Assembly: GCF_020073745.1 (NCBI RefSeq)
Contig: NZ_JAIRAU010000001.1
Coordinates: forward strand, 310,001 to 374,000
DNA: 64,000 bases
Reading direction: 5' to 3'
Source of the DNA: Nannocystis pusilla
Lineage (GTDB): Bacteria > Myxococcota_A > Polyangia > Nannocystales > Nannocystaceae
In this document: piece by piece, positions 1-8,214 of the stretch
Layout of the letters: each line of letters starts with the position of its first letter
Numbering within the stretch: the first letter of the stretch is position 1
Translations under genes and position numbers: made by a program
The notes under the pieces: generated by a model
Told to the model about the DNA's origin: nothing
The model's input: the letters and a program-made list of their open reading frames with translations, nothing else
Database searches by the model: none

Positions 1-1538
1 AACTCGTCGCTCGCGCCCTGCCCCGCGCAGGCGGCGGCATAGAGCGACTGACACCGTTCTGCCAGCAATCGCGCGCCGAACCCGGCCGAGCTGCCCTTCA
101 GGCGGTGGGCCAATTGGGCCACCCGGGCGATGTCCCGGCGCTCGGCGGCCTCGTGCATGGCGTCGAGGTCGCGCGCGGCCTCGCGGAGGTACACGTCGAT
201 GAGGCCCGGCACGAACGCGGGGTCTTCGGCCGTGACGTAGCCGCGGATCACCGCCAGGTCGATGGCCTGCGAGCGCTCGGCGGCGACGCGCGCGATGGTG
301 GCGCGCAGCGTCTCGAGCTTGACCGGCTTGATCAGGATCGCATCGATGCCGGCGCCCTTGCAGCGGCCGAGCACGTCGACCTCGGTGTGACCGGTGAGCG
401 CGATCAGGGCGACGTCGCCGCGCACGTCGCGGATCTGCCGCGCAGCCCCGGGGCCGTCGAGCTCGGGCAGCTGGACGTCGAGGATGACGGCCACGTACGG
501 CCGCGCGAGCGCGCCGGCGACCGCGGCCGCGCCGTCGGCCACGCCGTCGACCGCGTAGCCGCCGCGGCGCAAGGCGGTCACCAGCAGCTCGCGACCCGCG
601 CTGTCGTCGTCGGCGACCAGCACGCGCGGGCGCGTGTCGGCGGCGGCCTCGGCCTCGGCCGCGGGGGCGGCGGCGAGCGGCATGCTCAGCTCGAAGCGGA
701 AGGTCGTGCCGACGCCGGGCTCGCTGTCGACGTCGAGGCGACCGCCGAGCGCCTCGACGAGCTGCTTGCAGATCGACAGGCCGAGTCCGGTGCCCTCGAG
801 CGAGAGGTCGCCGACGCGGGCGAACTCGACGAACAACTTGTCGAGCGCGTCGGGAGCGATGCCGACGCCGGTGTCGCCGACGGCGACGGCGAGCCGCGCC
901 ACGCCGCCCTCGACGCGGGCGCTCGCGCGCAGCTCGACGTGGCCCTGGCGGGTGAACTTGATCGAGTTGCCGATCAGGTTGATGACGATCTGGCGCAGGC
1001 GCAGGCGATCGCCGCGCAGCCGCGGCGGCAGGTCGGGCGCCAGCGCGGCCCGCAGCTCGAGGCCCCGCTTGCGCGCGCTCGGGCCGAGCAGGTCGACCAG
1101 CTGCTCGAGCGTGGCCCGCGGCGAGAATTCGTCGGCGCGCGGCGAGGGCCGCTTGCCGTCGATCTGCGCCGTCTCGACCAGGCCGTCGATGAGGAGCAGC
1201 AGGTCCTCCGACGAGCCGCGCAGGGTGTTCAGGTGCTGCTGGCGCTGCTCGAGCGGCAGGCTGTGATCGTCGAGCAGCGCCAGCAGGCTCATGATCGCCT
1301 GCATCGGCGTGCGCAGCTCGTGGCTGACGTGGGCGACCATGCGCGCCCGCAGCTCGGCGGTCTCGTGGGCGGCCTCGCCGCGCTCGCGCAGCGAGTTGTT
1401 GTCGGCCACCAGCCGGGCCACCTCGGCGCGGGCGGCCGCGTCGCGCCGGCGACCGCCGGTGATCACGAGGACCAGCGCGGTCGCGAGCGCGAGGACGAGG
1501 ACGACGGCGACGAGCAGGGCGACGGCGGTGGCGCTCAA
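1..1538 (-). CDS. Hybrid sensor histidine kinase with receiver and HPt domains (3' end outside window)
   Basis: Reading right to left, a TTG start at 1538 gives a short hydrophobic N-terminal helix, then a HisKA domain with the phospho-accepting motif HVSHELRTPM, and a HATPase with the N-box INLIGNSIKF, a GDTGVGI box and a GTGLGLSI box. A receiver follows with the acceptor Asp in VILDVQLPELDG, then a histidine phosphotransfer domain with AHRLKGSSAGFG, cut by the window edge. The chain would carry His-Asp-His phosphorelay steps within one membrane-anchored protein. The TTG overlaps the TGA of the upstream cyclase gene (TTGA), which suggests translational coupling and a joint signalling role. 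The start codon is inferred from that overlap; the domain reading is secure. Confidence 0.9.
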   Translation of the reverse strand, partial: MSATAVALLVAVVLVLALATALVLVITGGRRRDAAARAEVARLVADNNSLRERGEAAHETAELRARMVAHVSHELRTPMQAIMSLLALLDDHSLPLEQRQQHLNTLRGSSEDLLLLIDGLVETAQIDGKRPSPRADEFSPRATLEQLVDLLGPSARKRGLELRAALAPDLPPRLRGDRLRLRQIVINLIGNSIKFTRQGHVELRASARVEGGVARLAVAVGDTGVGIAPDALDKLFVEFARVGDLSLEGTGLGLSICKQLVEALGGRLDVDSEPGVGTTFRFELSMPLAAAPAAEAEAAADTRPRVLVADDDSAGRELLVTALRRGGYAVDGVADGAAAVAGALARPYVAVILDVQLPELDGPGAARQIRDVRGDVALIALTGHTEVDVLGRCKGAGIDAILIKPVKLETLRATIARVAAERSQAIDLAVIRGYVTAEDPAFVPGLIDVYLREAARDLDAMHEAAERRDIARVAQLAHRLKGSSAGFGARLLAERCQSLYAAACAGQGASDE

Positions 1539-4099
1539 TTCGCGCCCCCGACGACGACGAAGATCTCGGCCTCGCCCTTGCCCTTGATCTCGCTGCGGCC
1601 GAGGCTCTCGGTCGTGTAGTCGGGCTCGACCTGGCGCCGCGCCGCCGCGCTGATGCACACCTGACCGACGCGGGCGTTTTGTTCGATGCGCTGGGCGGTG
1701 TTGACGGTGTCGCCCCAGATGTCGAACAAGTACTGCCGCGTGCCGACCACGCCGCCGACGACCGGGCCGACGTGGATGCCGATCCGCAGGTTCCAGTGGG
1801 GCGACAGGTCGGCGCTGGCGGCCAGGATGGCGCGGCCGAATTGCACGCAGCGCAGCGCGGGGCGCTCGTCGACGGTCGTGAACAGGCCGGCGGCGCCCAT
1901 GAAGGAGTCGCCGATCGTCTTGATCTTCTGCACCCCGAACTCGAGCGCGAGCTGCTCGAAGCGGGTGAACAGGTCCTGCAGGCTGACGAGCACCTCCTCG
2001 GGGCTGTGGCGGTCGCAGTAGGCGGTGAAGCCGACGATGTCGGCGAACACCACGGCGACGTTGTCGAGCCGGCGCGGGGCGATGACGCCGGTCGACTGCA
2101 GCTCGTCGGCGATCGGGTCGGGCAGCAGCACGCGCAGCAGGTCGTTGGCCCGCCGGCCCTCGGCGGCCAGCTGGACCAGGTGGTGGCGGGCCTTGTCGCG
2201 CAGGAACTTCTTCTCCAGGCAGGCGCCGAGGCGCGCGCGCAAGATCGCCGGGCTCACCGGCTTGGGCAGGAAGTCCTCGGCGCCGCGCTCGATGCAGGCC
2301 GCCACGCTCGAGGTCTCCTCGACCGCGCTGATCATCAGGACGCTGAGCCGCTCGAGCGCGCCCTTCTCACGCAGCTCCTCGAGCACGGCGATGCCGTCGC
2401 TGTCGGGCAGGAGGACGTCGAGGAGGATGACGTCGAACTCCTGCTGCGCCACCAGGTCGAGCGCCTCGCTGGCGGTGCCGGCGACCTCGACCTTGTTGCC
2501 GGCCTGCTTGAGCTGGTGGGCCAGCAGCTCGCGGCTGGTCGGGCTGTCGTCGACGACGAGGACCGAGCCGGTGCGCCGCTCGGGCTCGACCTCGGCGTCG
2601 GCGTCGGCGTCGGGGATGGCGAGCCGGGCCAGCCGCGCCGACGCCTCGAACGAGTTGTGCCAGCCGCCGCTGAGCGAGGCGGCGGCCTGGGTCTCGCCGA
2701 GCGCGTTGACGATCGTCGATTGCTGCGAGCCGGGGGCGACGCCGCCCTGCACGGTGAAGAACACGGTGGCGGTGTTGCCGGTGGTGTTGCCGGCCGACAT
2801 GCGCCCGCCGAGCGACAGCACCAACAGGCGGCAGATCGCCAGGTCGAGCCGGCCGCCCTGGCTGCGCGCGCCGCTGGTCAAGGGGTCGAATTCGAGGTCG
2901 GCGGTGGTGTCGGTCAGCGGATAGCCGGTGTCGCGGACCGAGAACAGCAATTGGTGTGATGATTTGTCCCCGGGGACAGGTTCGACGGCGATCCGGATCT
3001 CGCCGCCGGGGGCGCGGGCGATCGCGTTCTGTCCGAGCAATCCGAGGATCTGCCGGATCTGCGCCTCGCGGCCGTAGAAGGTCGTGGGCACGCCCTTCTC
3101 GACGTAATGGCGGACGACCACGCCGGCGCGGGCGGCCGGGGTCGACAGGGCCTCGGCGGCCTCGCGCAGCAGGGTCGCGGGGTGGAACACCCTGGCGCCC
3201 TCGGCGCTGCCGCCGAGGCGGCCGATGTCGAGGAGGCTCTGGGCGACGCGCTCGAGCTGTTCGCCGGCGACGCCGATCTTGCGGGCCATGGCGGCGACGT
3301 CGGCCTCGGGCGGGGCGTCGACGAGCGCGCGAGAGGCCCGCGACAGCTGGCCCAGCGGGTCGCGCAGCTCGGTCGCGACGAGCGCCATGAACTCGTTGCG
3401 GGCGCGCAAGATCTCCTCGGCGATCCGGACCGCGTCGTCGAGCTGGCGCCGGCGCAGCCGGTCCTCGCGGATGTCCGTCAATACACACACGAATCCGCGG
3501 TGTGCCGGGACGATCGCCACCGCCACCGGCACCGTCAGACCGTCGCGGCGGCGCAGCTCGTGCTCGTGGGTGTGCGGCATGTCGATGCTGCTCTTCACCG
3601 CCGAGGTGGCGAACGGGTTCTCGAGCCCGACCGCCTGCATGATCGACTTGCCGACCAATGCGCTGGCCGGCTGTCCGGTGATTTCACACAGCTTGCGATT
3701 GACGGTGCGGACGACGCCGCGGTCGTCGACCAGCAGGACGGCGTGGCTGAGCGCCTCGAGCATGTCGCCGACCTGGCGCTGCGTCATGCTCGACTTCACC
3801 AGCGCTTGCATGGTGCGGAAGCTGGCGCGCGCGGCCAGGTAGACGAAGATGCCACCGCCGAGGAAGAGGACGCCCGTCAGCGCCACCACCGCCTCGAGCC
3901 AGCCCATCAAGACGACGATCGCGGTGGCGACATAGGCGGCGATGAAGACGACGATCAGGTAAAGCAGGACCCGCCACTGCCCGGCGTGAGGGGTGACCTG
4001 ACGCAGCTTCAACAACGCCAGCGTCCGCTTCGCCCCCATCGCCAGGATCGCTGAGCCCAGCGCGATCAAGGCCGCGGTCGCTGCGTGGAACGGCGTCAT
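1535..4099 (-). CDS. Membrane PAS / pseudo-histidine kinase / receiver / class III adenylate cyclase
   Basis: An 854-residue signalling protein. The order is: hydrophobic helices in about the first 95 residues; a PAS-like domain; a HisKA-like segment where the usual SHELR reads ATELR, so the phosphorylatable His is Thr; a degenerate HATPase; a receiver with VILLDVLLPDSDG around residue 560; and a C-terminal class III nucleotide cyclase. The cyclase has the metal motif FADIVGFT, the Lys in KIKTIGDSFM and the Asp in FDIWGDTVN, the Lys/Asp pair typical of ATP rather than GTP selectivity. Output should be cAMP, gated by the receiver. The ATG at 4099 is preferred over one 42 bases upstream because the hydrophobic helix starts there and AGGATA lies just before it. 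It overlaps the hybrid kinase by 4 bases; that kinase may phosphorylate this receiver (inference). Confidence 0.9.
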   Translation of the reverse strand: MTPFHAATAALIALGSAILAMGAKRTLALLKLRQVTPHAGQWRVLLYLIVVFIAAYVATAIVVLMGWLEAVVALTGVLFLGGGIFVYLAARASFRTMQALVKSSMTQRQVGDMLEALSHAVLLVDDRGVVRTVNRKLCEITGQPASALVGKSIMQAVGLENPFATSAVKSSIDMPHTHEHELRRRDGLTVPVAVAIVPAHRGFVCVLTDIREDRLRRRQLDDAVRIAEEILRARNEFMALVATELRDPLGQLSRASRALVDAPPEADVAAMARKIGVAGEQLERVAQSLLDIGRLGGSAEGARVFHPATLLREAAEALSTPAARAGVVVRHYVEKGVPTTFYGREAQIRQILGLLGQNAIARAPGGEIRIAVEPVPGDKSSHQLLFSVRDTGYPLTDTTADLEFDPLTSGARSQGGRLDLAICRLLVLSLGGRMSAGNTTGNTATVFFTVQGGVAPGSQQSTIVNALGETQAAASLSGGWHNSFEASARLARLAIPDADADAEVEPERRTGSVLVVDDSPTSRELLAHQLKQAGNKVEVAGTASEALDLVAQQEFDVILLDVLLPDSDGIAVLEELREKGALERLSVLMISAVEETSSVAACIERGAEDFLPKPVSPAILRARLGACLEKKFLRDKARHHLVQLAAEGRRANDLLRVLLPDPIADELQSTGVIAPRRLDNVAVVFADIVGFTAYCDRHSPEEVLVSLQDLFTRFEQLALEFGVQKIKTIGDSFMGAAGLFTTVDERPALRCVQFGRAILAASADLSPHWNLRIGIHVGPVVGGVVGTRQYLFDIWGDTVNTAQRIEQNARVGQVCISAAARRQVEPDYTTESLGRSEIKGKGEAEIFVVVGGAN
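2965..2978. repeat. Perfect TGTCCCC/GGGGACA palindrome inside the cyclase gene
   Basis: A 14-base perfect palindrome lying in frame in the degenerate HATPase of the cyclase, encoding part of PVPGDK. It belongs to the dispersed TGTCC/GGACA family seen throughout the window. Confidence 0.6.
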
Positions 4100-4431
4100 T
4101 ATCCTACGCCGAGCTTTCCACGAAGCGGGCGCGCCGCTCAAGGGGCGAACGGCGCGTGGACAGGCGTCCGCGGCGCCCTGCGAGGCCGACCGTTGCTTCG
4201 CTCGTCACAGATCCGACGAGCGTCGCGGCGTGCGGGCCGAGCGACGTTCGTGGCGTCGCTGCAGCGCCATTGCCAGCGCGCTTTGGCCCGTGAACGTCGG
4301 ACTGCGCACGTCGCTTGACGGTGCGCGTTGCCGCGCCGCGAAGGCCGCCCCATAGACCGGGCATGGCCAGGTTTCCGCAGCGCGTCCCGCGAGGGCGACC
4401 GCGCCCCGTGCGAGCGGTGGAGCGTGGACGC
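4100..4431. other. Intergenic, no gene recognised
   Basis: About 330 bases between two divergent genes. It is GC-rich, with no open frame of convincing composition, and presumably holds both promoters. Nothing specific is seen. Confidence 0.4.
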
Positions 4432-5265
4432 ATGCGGGCGCAGGCGCGTGTGGCGGCGGCGGTGGAGACGGCGCTGATGCGGCGGTGGCTCGGCGCGGCC
4501 AGCTTCGCCGAGCGCGAGCGGAGCATCGCCAGCGTCGCCGCGGAGCAGGAGATCCCCGCCTACGCGGCGCAGCTCGAGGAGGAGTACCGCTACGACGGCG
4601 TGTGGGAGCTGCGCTGCCCCGGCTTTCTGCGCATCGGCCAGATCGCGGCGTTGCCCGACCGCTCGCTGCTGGCGTGGGTCGATCGCCTGAGCGGGCTGCG
4701 CCTGCCGAAGGCGCTGGCGGTGGTCGACGAGGCGCCCGAATTCTCGTCGGCGTGGCGCATCGCCGCCGAGGTGTGGACGACGCAGACGCTCGCCGAGCCC
4801 GACCAGGACCTGCTCGGCCTGCTCGCGGTCGAGGTGTGGAAGCGCCGCCGGCCCGACCGCCCGTGCCTCGAGGTGCTGCTCGACGAGGAGTTCGCGGCGC
4901 ACGTCGCCTGCCTCGCCGACGCCGGCCGCCACCTCGGCCGCTACCTGGCGTTCGTCCGCCGGGTGTTCCCGCTGCTGCAGGGCGACAGCTTCGACGACGC
5001 GACGCTCGGTGGCGAGAGCGCCAGCCACCTGGTGCTGTGCGTGGCGCGCCTGGCCAAGCTGTCCCTGCGAGCAGCCTGCACCGAGCCGACGCAGGCGAGC
5101 GACGGCATGGCCGAGGCGCTGCGCTGGTACGACCGCCTGCCCGTCCGCCGCGGCGACCTCCGCGGCCCGTTCGCGCGGATCCTCGCCGAGGGCCTCGAGG
5201 CGCTCGGCCGCTGCGACGAGGCCGAGCGCCTGCGCCGGCGCGCCGAGCTGCGGCGCGCCAACTGA
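4432..5265 (+). CDS. Hypothetical protein, alpha-helical
   Basis: I do not recognise the family. The 277-residue product is rich in Leu, Ala, Arg and Glu, is soluble and looks helical, with no signal peptide, membrane segment or obvious catalytic motif. The C-terminal part (..RILAEGLEALGRCDEAERLRRRAELRR) resembles a single TPR-like helical pair. The frame stays open further upstream (ATG at 4363 or 4315), but that extension is Arg/Pro-rich with weak codon bias. The ATG at 4432 has GGAG about 11 bases before it and starts the well-biased part. It is convergent with the PNGase-like gene, with hairpins between them. Confidence 0.7.
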   Translation: MRAQARVAAAVETALMRRWLGAASFAERERSIASVAAEQEIPAYAAQLEEEYRYDGVWELRCPGFLRIGQIAALPDRSLLAWVDRLSGLRLPKALAVVDEAPEFSSAWRIAAEVWTTQTLAEPDQDLLGLLAVEVWKRRRPDRPCLEVLLDEEFAAHVACLADAGRHLGRYLAFVRRVFPLLQGDSFDDATLGGESASHLVLCVARLAKLSLRAACTEPTQASDGMAEALRWYDRLPVRRGDLRGPFARILAEGLEALGRCDEAERLRRRAELRRAN

Positions 5266-5270
5266 CGAAA

Positions 5271-5331
5271 AGGACATGCTCTCGGAGACATGCGCAAGAG
5301 GGCATGTTCGATACGACATGCCCTCGCAGAC
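5271..5331. terminator. Hairpin cluster between convergent genes
   Basis: Three or four copies of the gacatgc/gcatgtc motif are packed into 60 bases. The clearest hairpin pairs GGCATGT with ACATGCC across an 8-base loop. The cluster sits between the stop of the unknown plus-strand gene and the stop of the minus-strand PNGase-like gene, so a bidirectional terminator is likely (inference; there is no long T-tract). Confidence 0.5.
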
Positions 5332-5334
5332 AGC

Positions 5335-6531
5335 TCACGGGCCGTAGGCGTAGACCGCCGCGGACACGGTCCAGGAGCCGTTCTCGACCACGCCGTCGAT
5401 GGCGAACTGGAACTCGTGGTCGGGGCCGTCCTGCAGCGCCGGGGTGATCGGGCCGCGCAGGGGGGCGACGACGTCGCCGGGGCACCAGTTGGCGCGGGCG
5501 GCCTGGACCGAGCCGATCGCGCCGCACGGGTTCTCGAGGCAGAACTTGCCGGGGCCGACGCCGAGGTCGTTGTCGGTGATCGTGCACAGGTCGCCGCAGT
5601 CGGTGCGCCAGGCGTCGAACTCGGTGATGACGGCGCCGTCGAAGCTGATGTGGTGGCGGCGCTTGCAGAACTCCTCGGCCGGGCCGATGCAGTCGCCGAT
5701 GTTGTCGCTGGCGCCGCCGTGGCCGCTGACGGTGTAGACCAGCTCGGCCTTGGTCACGCCCTCGGGCAGGCTGAACGGCACCTCGGTGGTCGCGCCGTCG
5801 ACCCCGACGTCGCCGCTGAACAGCGAGATCGCGGCCAGCACGTTGCGCGGGGCCGGGCCGGGCTCGACGTCGATGCGCACGCTGAGGTGCCAGCCGCCGG
5901 CCGAGCCGCTGACCTGGCCGGCGCCGTCGGGCCACGAGTTGATGTACGAGCGCAGCGTGTGCGCGCCCGGGTGCATGTTGGCGAAGTCGGTGATGTCGGC
6001 CTCGAGGTGGGCCGGGCCGCCGAACGGGGTGATCGAGCGCAGCAGCTCGAAGCCCGGCGGGTCGGCAGGGCCGGCGGCGGGGTCGCTGACGAAGCCCATG
6101 GTGCGGTCGAACGCGTCGCACGAGGCCGGCCAGTACTGGCCCTGCGGCGGCGGGTTGTCCTGCCATTTTTGCCAGGGGTAGCAGTCGCTCTCGAGGTCGA
6201 CGACGAGGGTGACCCTGGCGAAGCTCGCCGGACCGAGGTCGTAGGCGACGTCCTGGTGCTGCGTGTTCCACCCGTCCATGCCGGAGATCCACGCCCTGTC
6301 CAGGACGGTGATGCTGAACGGCTCGCCGTAGCTCGGCTCGCCCGTGGTCGTCGAGGTCGGCGCGCCCGTGGTCGGGGCGGTGGTGCCCTCGGGGCCGGTG
6401 CCGGTGGTGGCCGGCCCGTCAGTTGTTTCGGCGGCGGTCGCCGCCGTGGTCTTGCCGCCGCTCGGGGAGCAGGCGGCGAGTATCATCAGACAGGTATGAA
6501 AGGACAGGTGCTTCGTGGCGACTCGGAGCAT
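5335..6531 (-). CDS. Lipoprotein with peptide-N-glycosidase F-like catalytic region
   Basis: The 398-residue product starts with a lipoprotein signal peptide ending in LMILAAC, followed by a Ser/Thr/Gly linker typical of Nannocystis-type surface lipoproteins. The remainder resembles PNGase F, the two-domain jelly-roll amidase that removes N-linked glycans from glycoproteins. The C-terminal module shows EFDAWRTDCGD and RANWCPGDV, close to hallmark segments of that family, and Cys are plentiful. A secreted, membrane-tethered deglycosylase would suit a predatory bacterium (inference). An ATG 120 bases upstream is in frame but precedes the signal peptide with non-signal sequence, so the start at 6531 was chosen. 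Catalytic acids cannot be assigned without an alignment. Confidence 0.75.
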   Translation of the reverse strand: MLRVATKHLSFHTCLMILAACSPSGGKTTAATAAETTDGPATTGTGPEGTTAPTTGAPTSTTTGEPSYGEPFSITVLDRAWISGMDGWNTQHQDVAYDLGPASFARVTLVVDLESDCYPWQKWQDNPPPQGQYWPASCDAFDRTMGFVSDPAAGPADPPGFELLRSITPFGGPAHLEADITDFANMHPGAHTLRSYINSWPDGAGQVSGSAGGWHLSVRIDVEPGPAPRNVLAAISLFSGDVGVDGATTEVPFSLPEGVTKAELVYTVSGHGGASDNIGDCIGPAEEFCKRRHHISFDGAVITEFDAWRTDCGDLCTITDNDLGVGPGKFCLENPCGAIGSVQAARANWCPGDVVAPLRGPITPALQDGPDHEFQFAIDGVVENGSWTVSAAVYAYGP

Positions 6532-6682
6532 GCCTTCGCGAGTAGACCGGTGCCCGCACGCGGGTGCAAGCGTGAGGGGGACGGAGACCCCGATGACGCC
6601 CGTTCGCCCGCGCGTGAGCGAAACCCCGGAAGCCGGCTGCGCGGCGGCCATCGAGCCGGCGAGGCGACGAGCCGAGGATGAG

Positions 6683-6698
6683 ATGTCCTCAGGGACAT
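6683..6698. repeat. ATGTCC-TCAG-GGACAT hairpin
   Basis: Perfect 6-base arms with a 4-base loop, lying about 55 bases beyond the stop of the minus-strand membrane-protein gene and 150 bases upstream of the PNGase-like gene. It may help terminate the former. It is a canonical member of the dispersed palindrome family. Confidence 0.55.
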
Positions 6699-6752
6699 GT
6701 CACGCGATCCAGCCGTCGACGAACGGCTGGTCTTTCGCACCTGTGCGAAGGG

Positions 6753-7544
6753 TCAGCCGAACAGGGTGCGGCGGAGCAGGCGGACGACCGTGGGGGTGGT
6801 GAGCGCGAGGGCGACGACGGCGAGGCCGGTGGCCGGCAGGATGTAGACGTGGGCCGGCGTGATCGCCTCGGGCAACAGGGGCGTGCCGGCGGGCGCGAAG
6901 TTGGCGACGCCGAACAGCGCGAGGGTGGCCTCGGCCGGCAGCACCAGCGGGACGAGGTGCACGGCCGCGACCAGGCTGGTGGCCCACAGCAGCAGCAAGG
7001 CGACGGCCCGGCCGGCGCACAGCAGCACGAGGCTGACGGTGAGGGCGATCATCGAGCCGCGGGCCCAGCCGGCGTCGCCGGCGGCGTTCTCGGTGATGTG
7101 GTCGAGCAGGCCCGCCAGCGCGCCGGCGGCGTAGGCCGACCAGCGCAGGACACGGGTCTGCGCGGCGGTGAAGCCGGCCCACAGGTTGGGCAGCCAGCGC
7201 ACGCGCGAGGGCGCCCGCTCGAACCGGTCGACGAGGTCGGACGAGGCGAGCACGACGAAGGCGAGCAGCGGGAACAGGGCCAGCGTCTCCCAGTCGACCT
7301 CGCCGAGGCGCAGGTTGGGCCACTGCTGGACGACGGCGCCGAGACAGGTGGCCACCGCGGCGGCCCGCGCGGCGTAGAAGCGCAGGGCGAACAGCAGGGT
7401 GGCGCCGATGTAGACCGCCATGTTGGGCCAGTCGATCGGCAGCGGGCGCACGGCCTCGAAGGTGATGATGGCGAGACCACCGGCGATGCACACGAGCTCG
7501 CGCGCGGTCCGGCCGAGGAAGACTTCGCGGTCGAGGATTTTCAT
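6753..7544 (-). CDS. Multi-spanning membrane protein, unknown function
   Basis: The 263-residue product has about six to seven hydrophobic segments separated by short charged loops, starting MKILDREVFLGRTARELVCI. No transporter signature or catalytic motif is recognised. The ATG at 7544 was chosen over an in-frame start 57 bases upstream because the upstream residues are irregular. It lies upstream of the PNGase-like lipoprotein on the same strand, about 220 bases apart, so a shared operon is doubtful. Confidence 0.7.
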   Translation of the reverse strand: MKILDREVFLGRTARELVCIAGGLAIITFEAVRPLPIDWPNMAVYIGATLLFALRFYAARAAAVATCLGAVVQQWPNLRLGEVDWETLALFPLLAFVVLASSDLVDRFERAPSRVRWLPNLWAGFTAAQTRVLRWSAYAAGALAGLLDHITENAAGDAGWARGSMIALTVSLVLLCAGRAVALLLLWATSLVAAVHLVPLVLPAEATLALFGVANFAPAGTPLLPEAITPAHVYILPATGLAVVALALTTPTVVRLLRRTLFG

Positions 7545-7658
7545 GCGGGGAGCCGATCGAGCAGCAGCATCGACTAGACACCAAAGCAGAGCCCCTGGCA
7601 AGCGAGCGGTTTCGTCAGCGCGGCACGGTCCGAGGTGATGTTCGAGCCGCGATTTGCG

Positions 7659-8170
7659 TCAGGGCGCCTCGCACGCCGGGGGCGGGGCGTCGCACCACTT
7701 CGATTCGTAGATGTGGCACTCCCCCTGTCCTTCCGGACACATCGGGAGTACGTGGACGCAGACCACGCCGCGATGATAAATCCGGGGCCCGCCGATGGGC
7801 TCGCCGCCGTGCATCGGCTGCACGAGCAGGCGGTTGCAATTCTCGCCAGGAGTGACGTGCCAGCGATCTTCGTACTGGTCACCGCGGTCGACGGTGACCT
7901 CGTCCTCGCCGGCCTCCTCCCACGCAAACTCCTCGTCTTCCAGCTCGACGGGCATGCGAACGCTGAAACAGCCAATCCCGCCGTCGAGGAGCGTCCCGTC
8001 CTCCAGAACTCCAGATGGCGCACGCTGCAATCGTCCAGGACGGCTCCAGCACCTCGACTCGACCAGGTCCCGAGCAACCATGTCTTCTTCTCCGGCGTCG
8101 CCGTGTCATTCCCGCACGCCGCGACGCCCCACAGCAGCAAGGGGAGGAGGAGTCGCCGTGCCGCTCGCAT
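7659..8170 (-). pseudogene. Lipoprotein gene with an apparent frameshift
   Basis: An ATG at 8170 opens a lipoprotein signal peptide (MRAARRLLLPLLL...AAC) and continues sensibly for about 50 residues to CSVRHLEFW, after which that frame becomes Arg/Ser-rich noise. Meanwhile a second minus frame becomes protein-like from ..EDGTLLDGGIGCFSVRM to a normal end at CDAPPPACEAP and TGA at 7659. The two halves join if one base is added or removed near 8005. This is either a real inactivating frameshift or a sequencing error. The family is unknown; the intact product would be a Cys-containing secreted protein of about 170 residues, downstream of the GMC oxidoreductase. Confidence 0.6.
7726..7739. repeat. 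TGTCC-TTCC-GGACA mini-palindrome inside the frameshifted lipoprotein gene
   Basis: Five-base perfect arms with a TTCC loop, in the C-terminal coding part (around MCPEGQGEC). A dispersed-family copy that is read through as codons. Confidence 0.5.
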
Positions 8171-8214
8171 GTCGCTGCCACGCTCGCCCCGATCGGAGCG
8201 CGGGGCAACTGATT

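Noticed and set aside
105-1619. 504-codon plus-strand open frame
   Set aside because: It lies opposite the hybrid histidine kinase, whose minus-strand reading shows HisKA, HATPase, receiver and HPt motifs. The plus frame is low-complexity Arg/Ala/Gly/Asp, as expected of a GC-rich shadow.
2965-2978. Terminator in the cyclase gene
   Set aside because: The palindrome is in the middle of a coding frame that continues normally on both sides, with no U-run.
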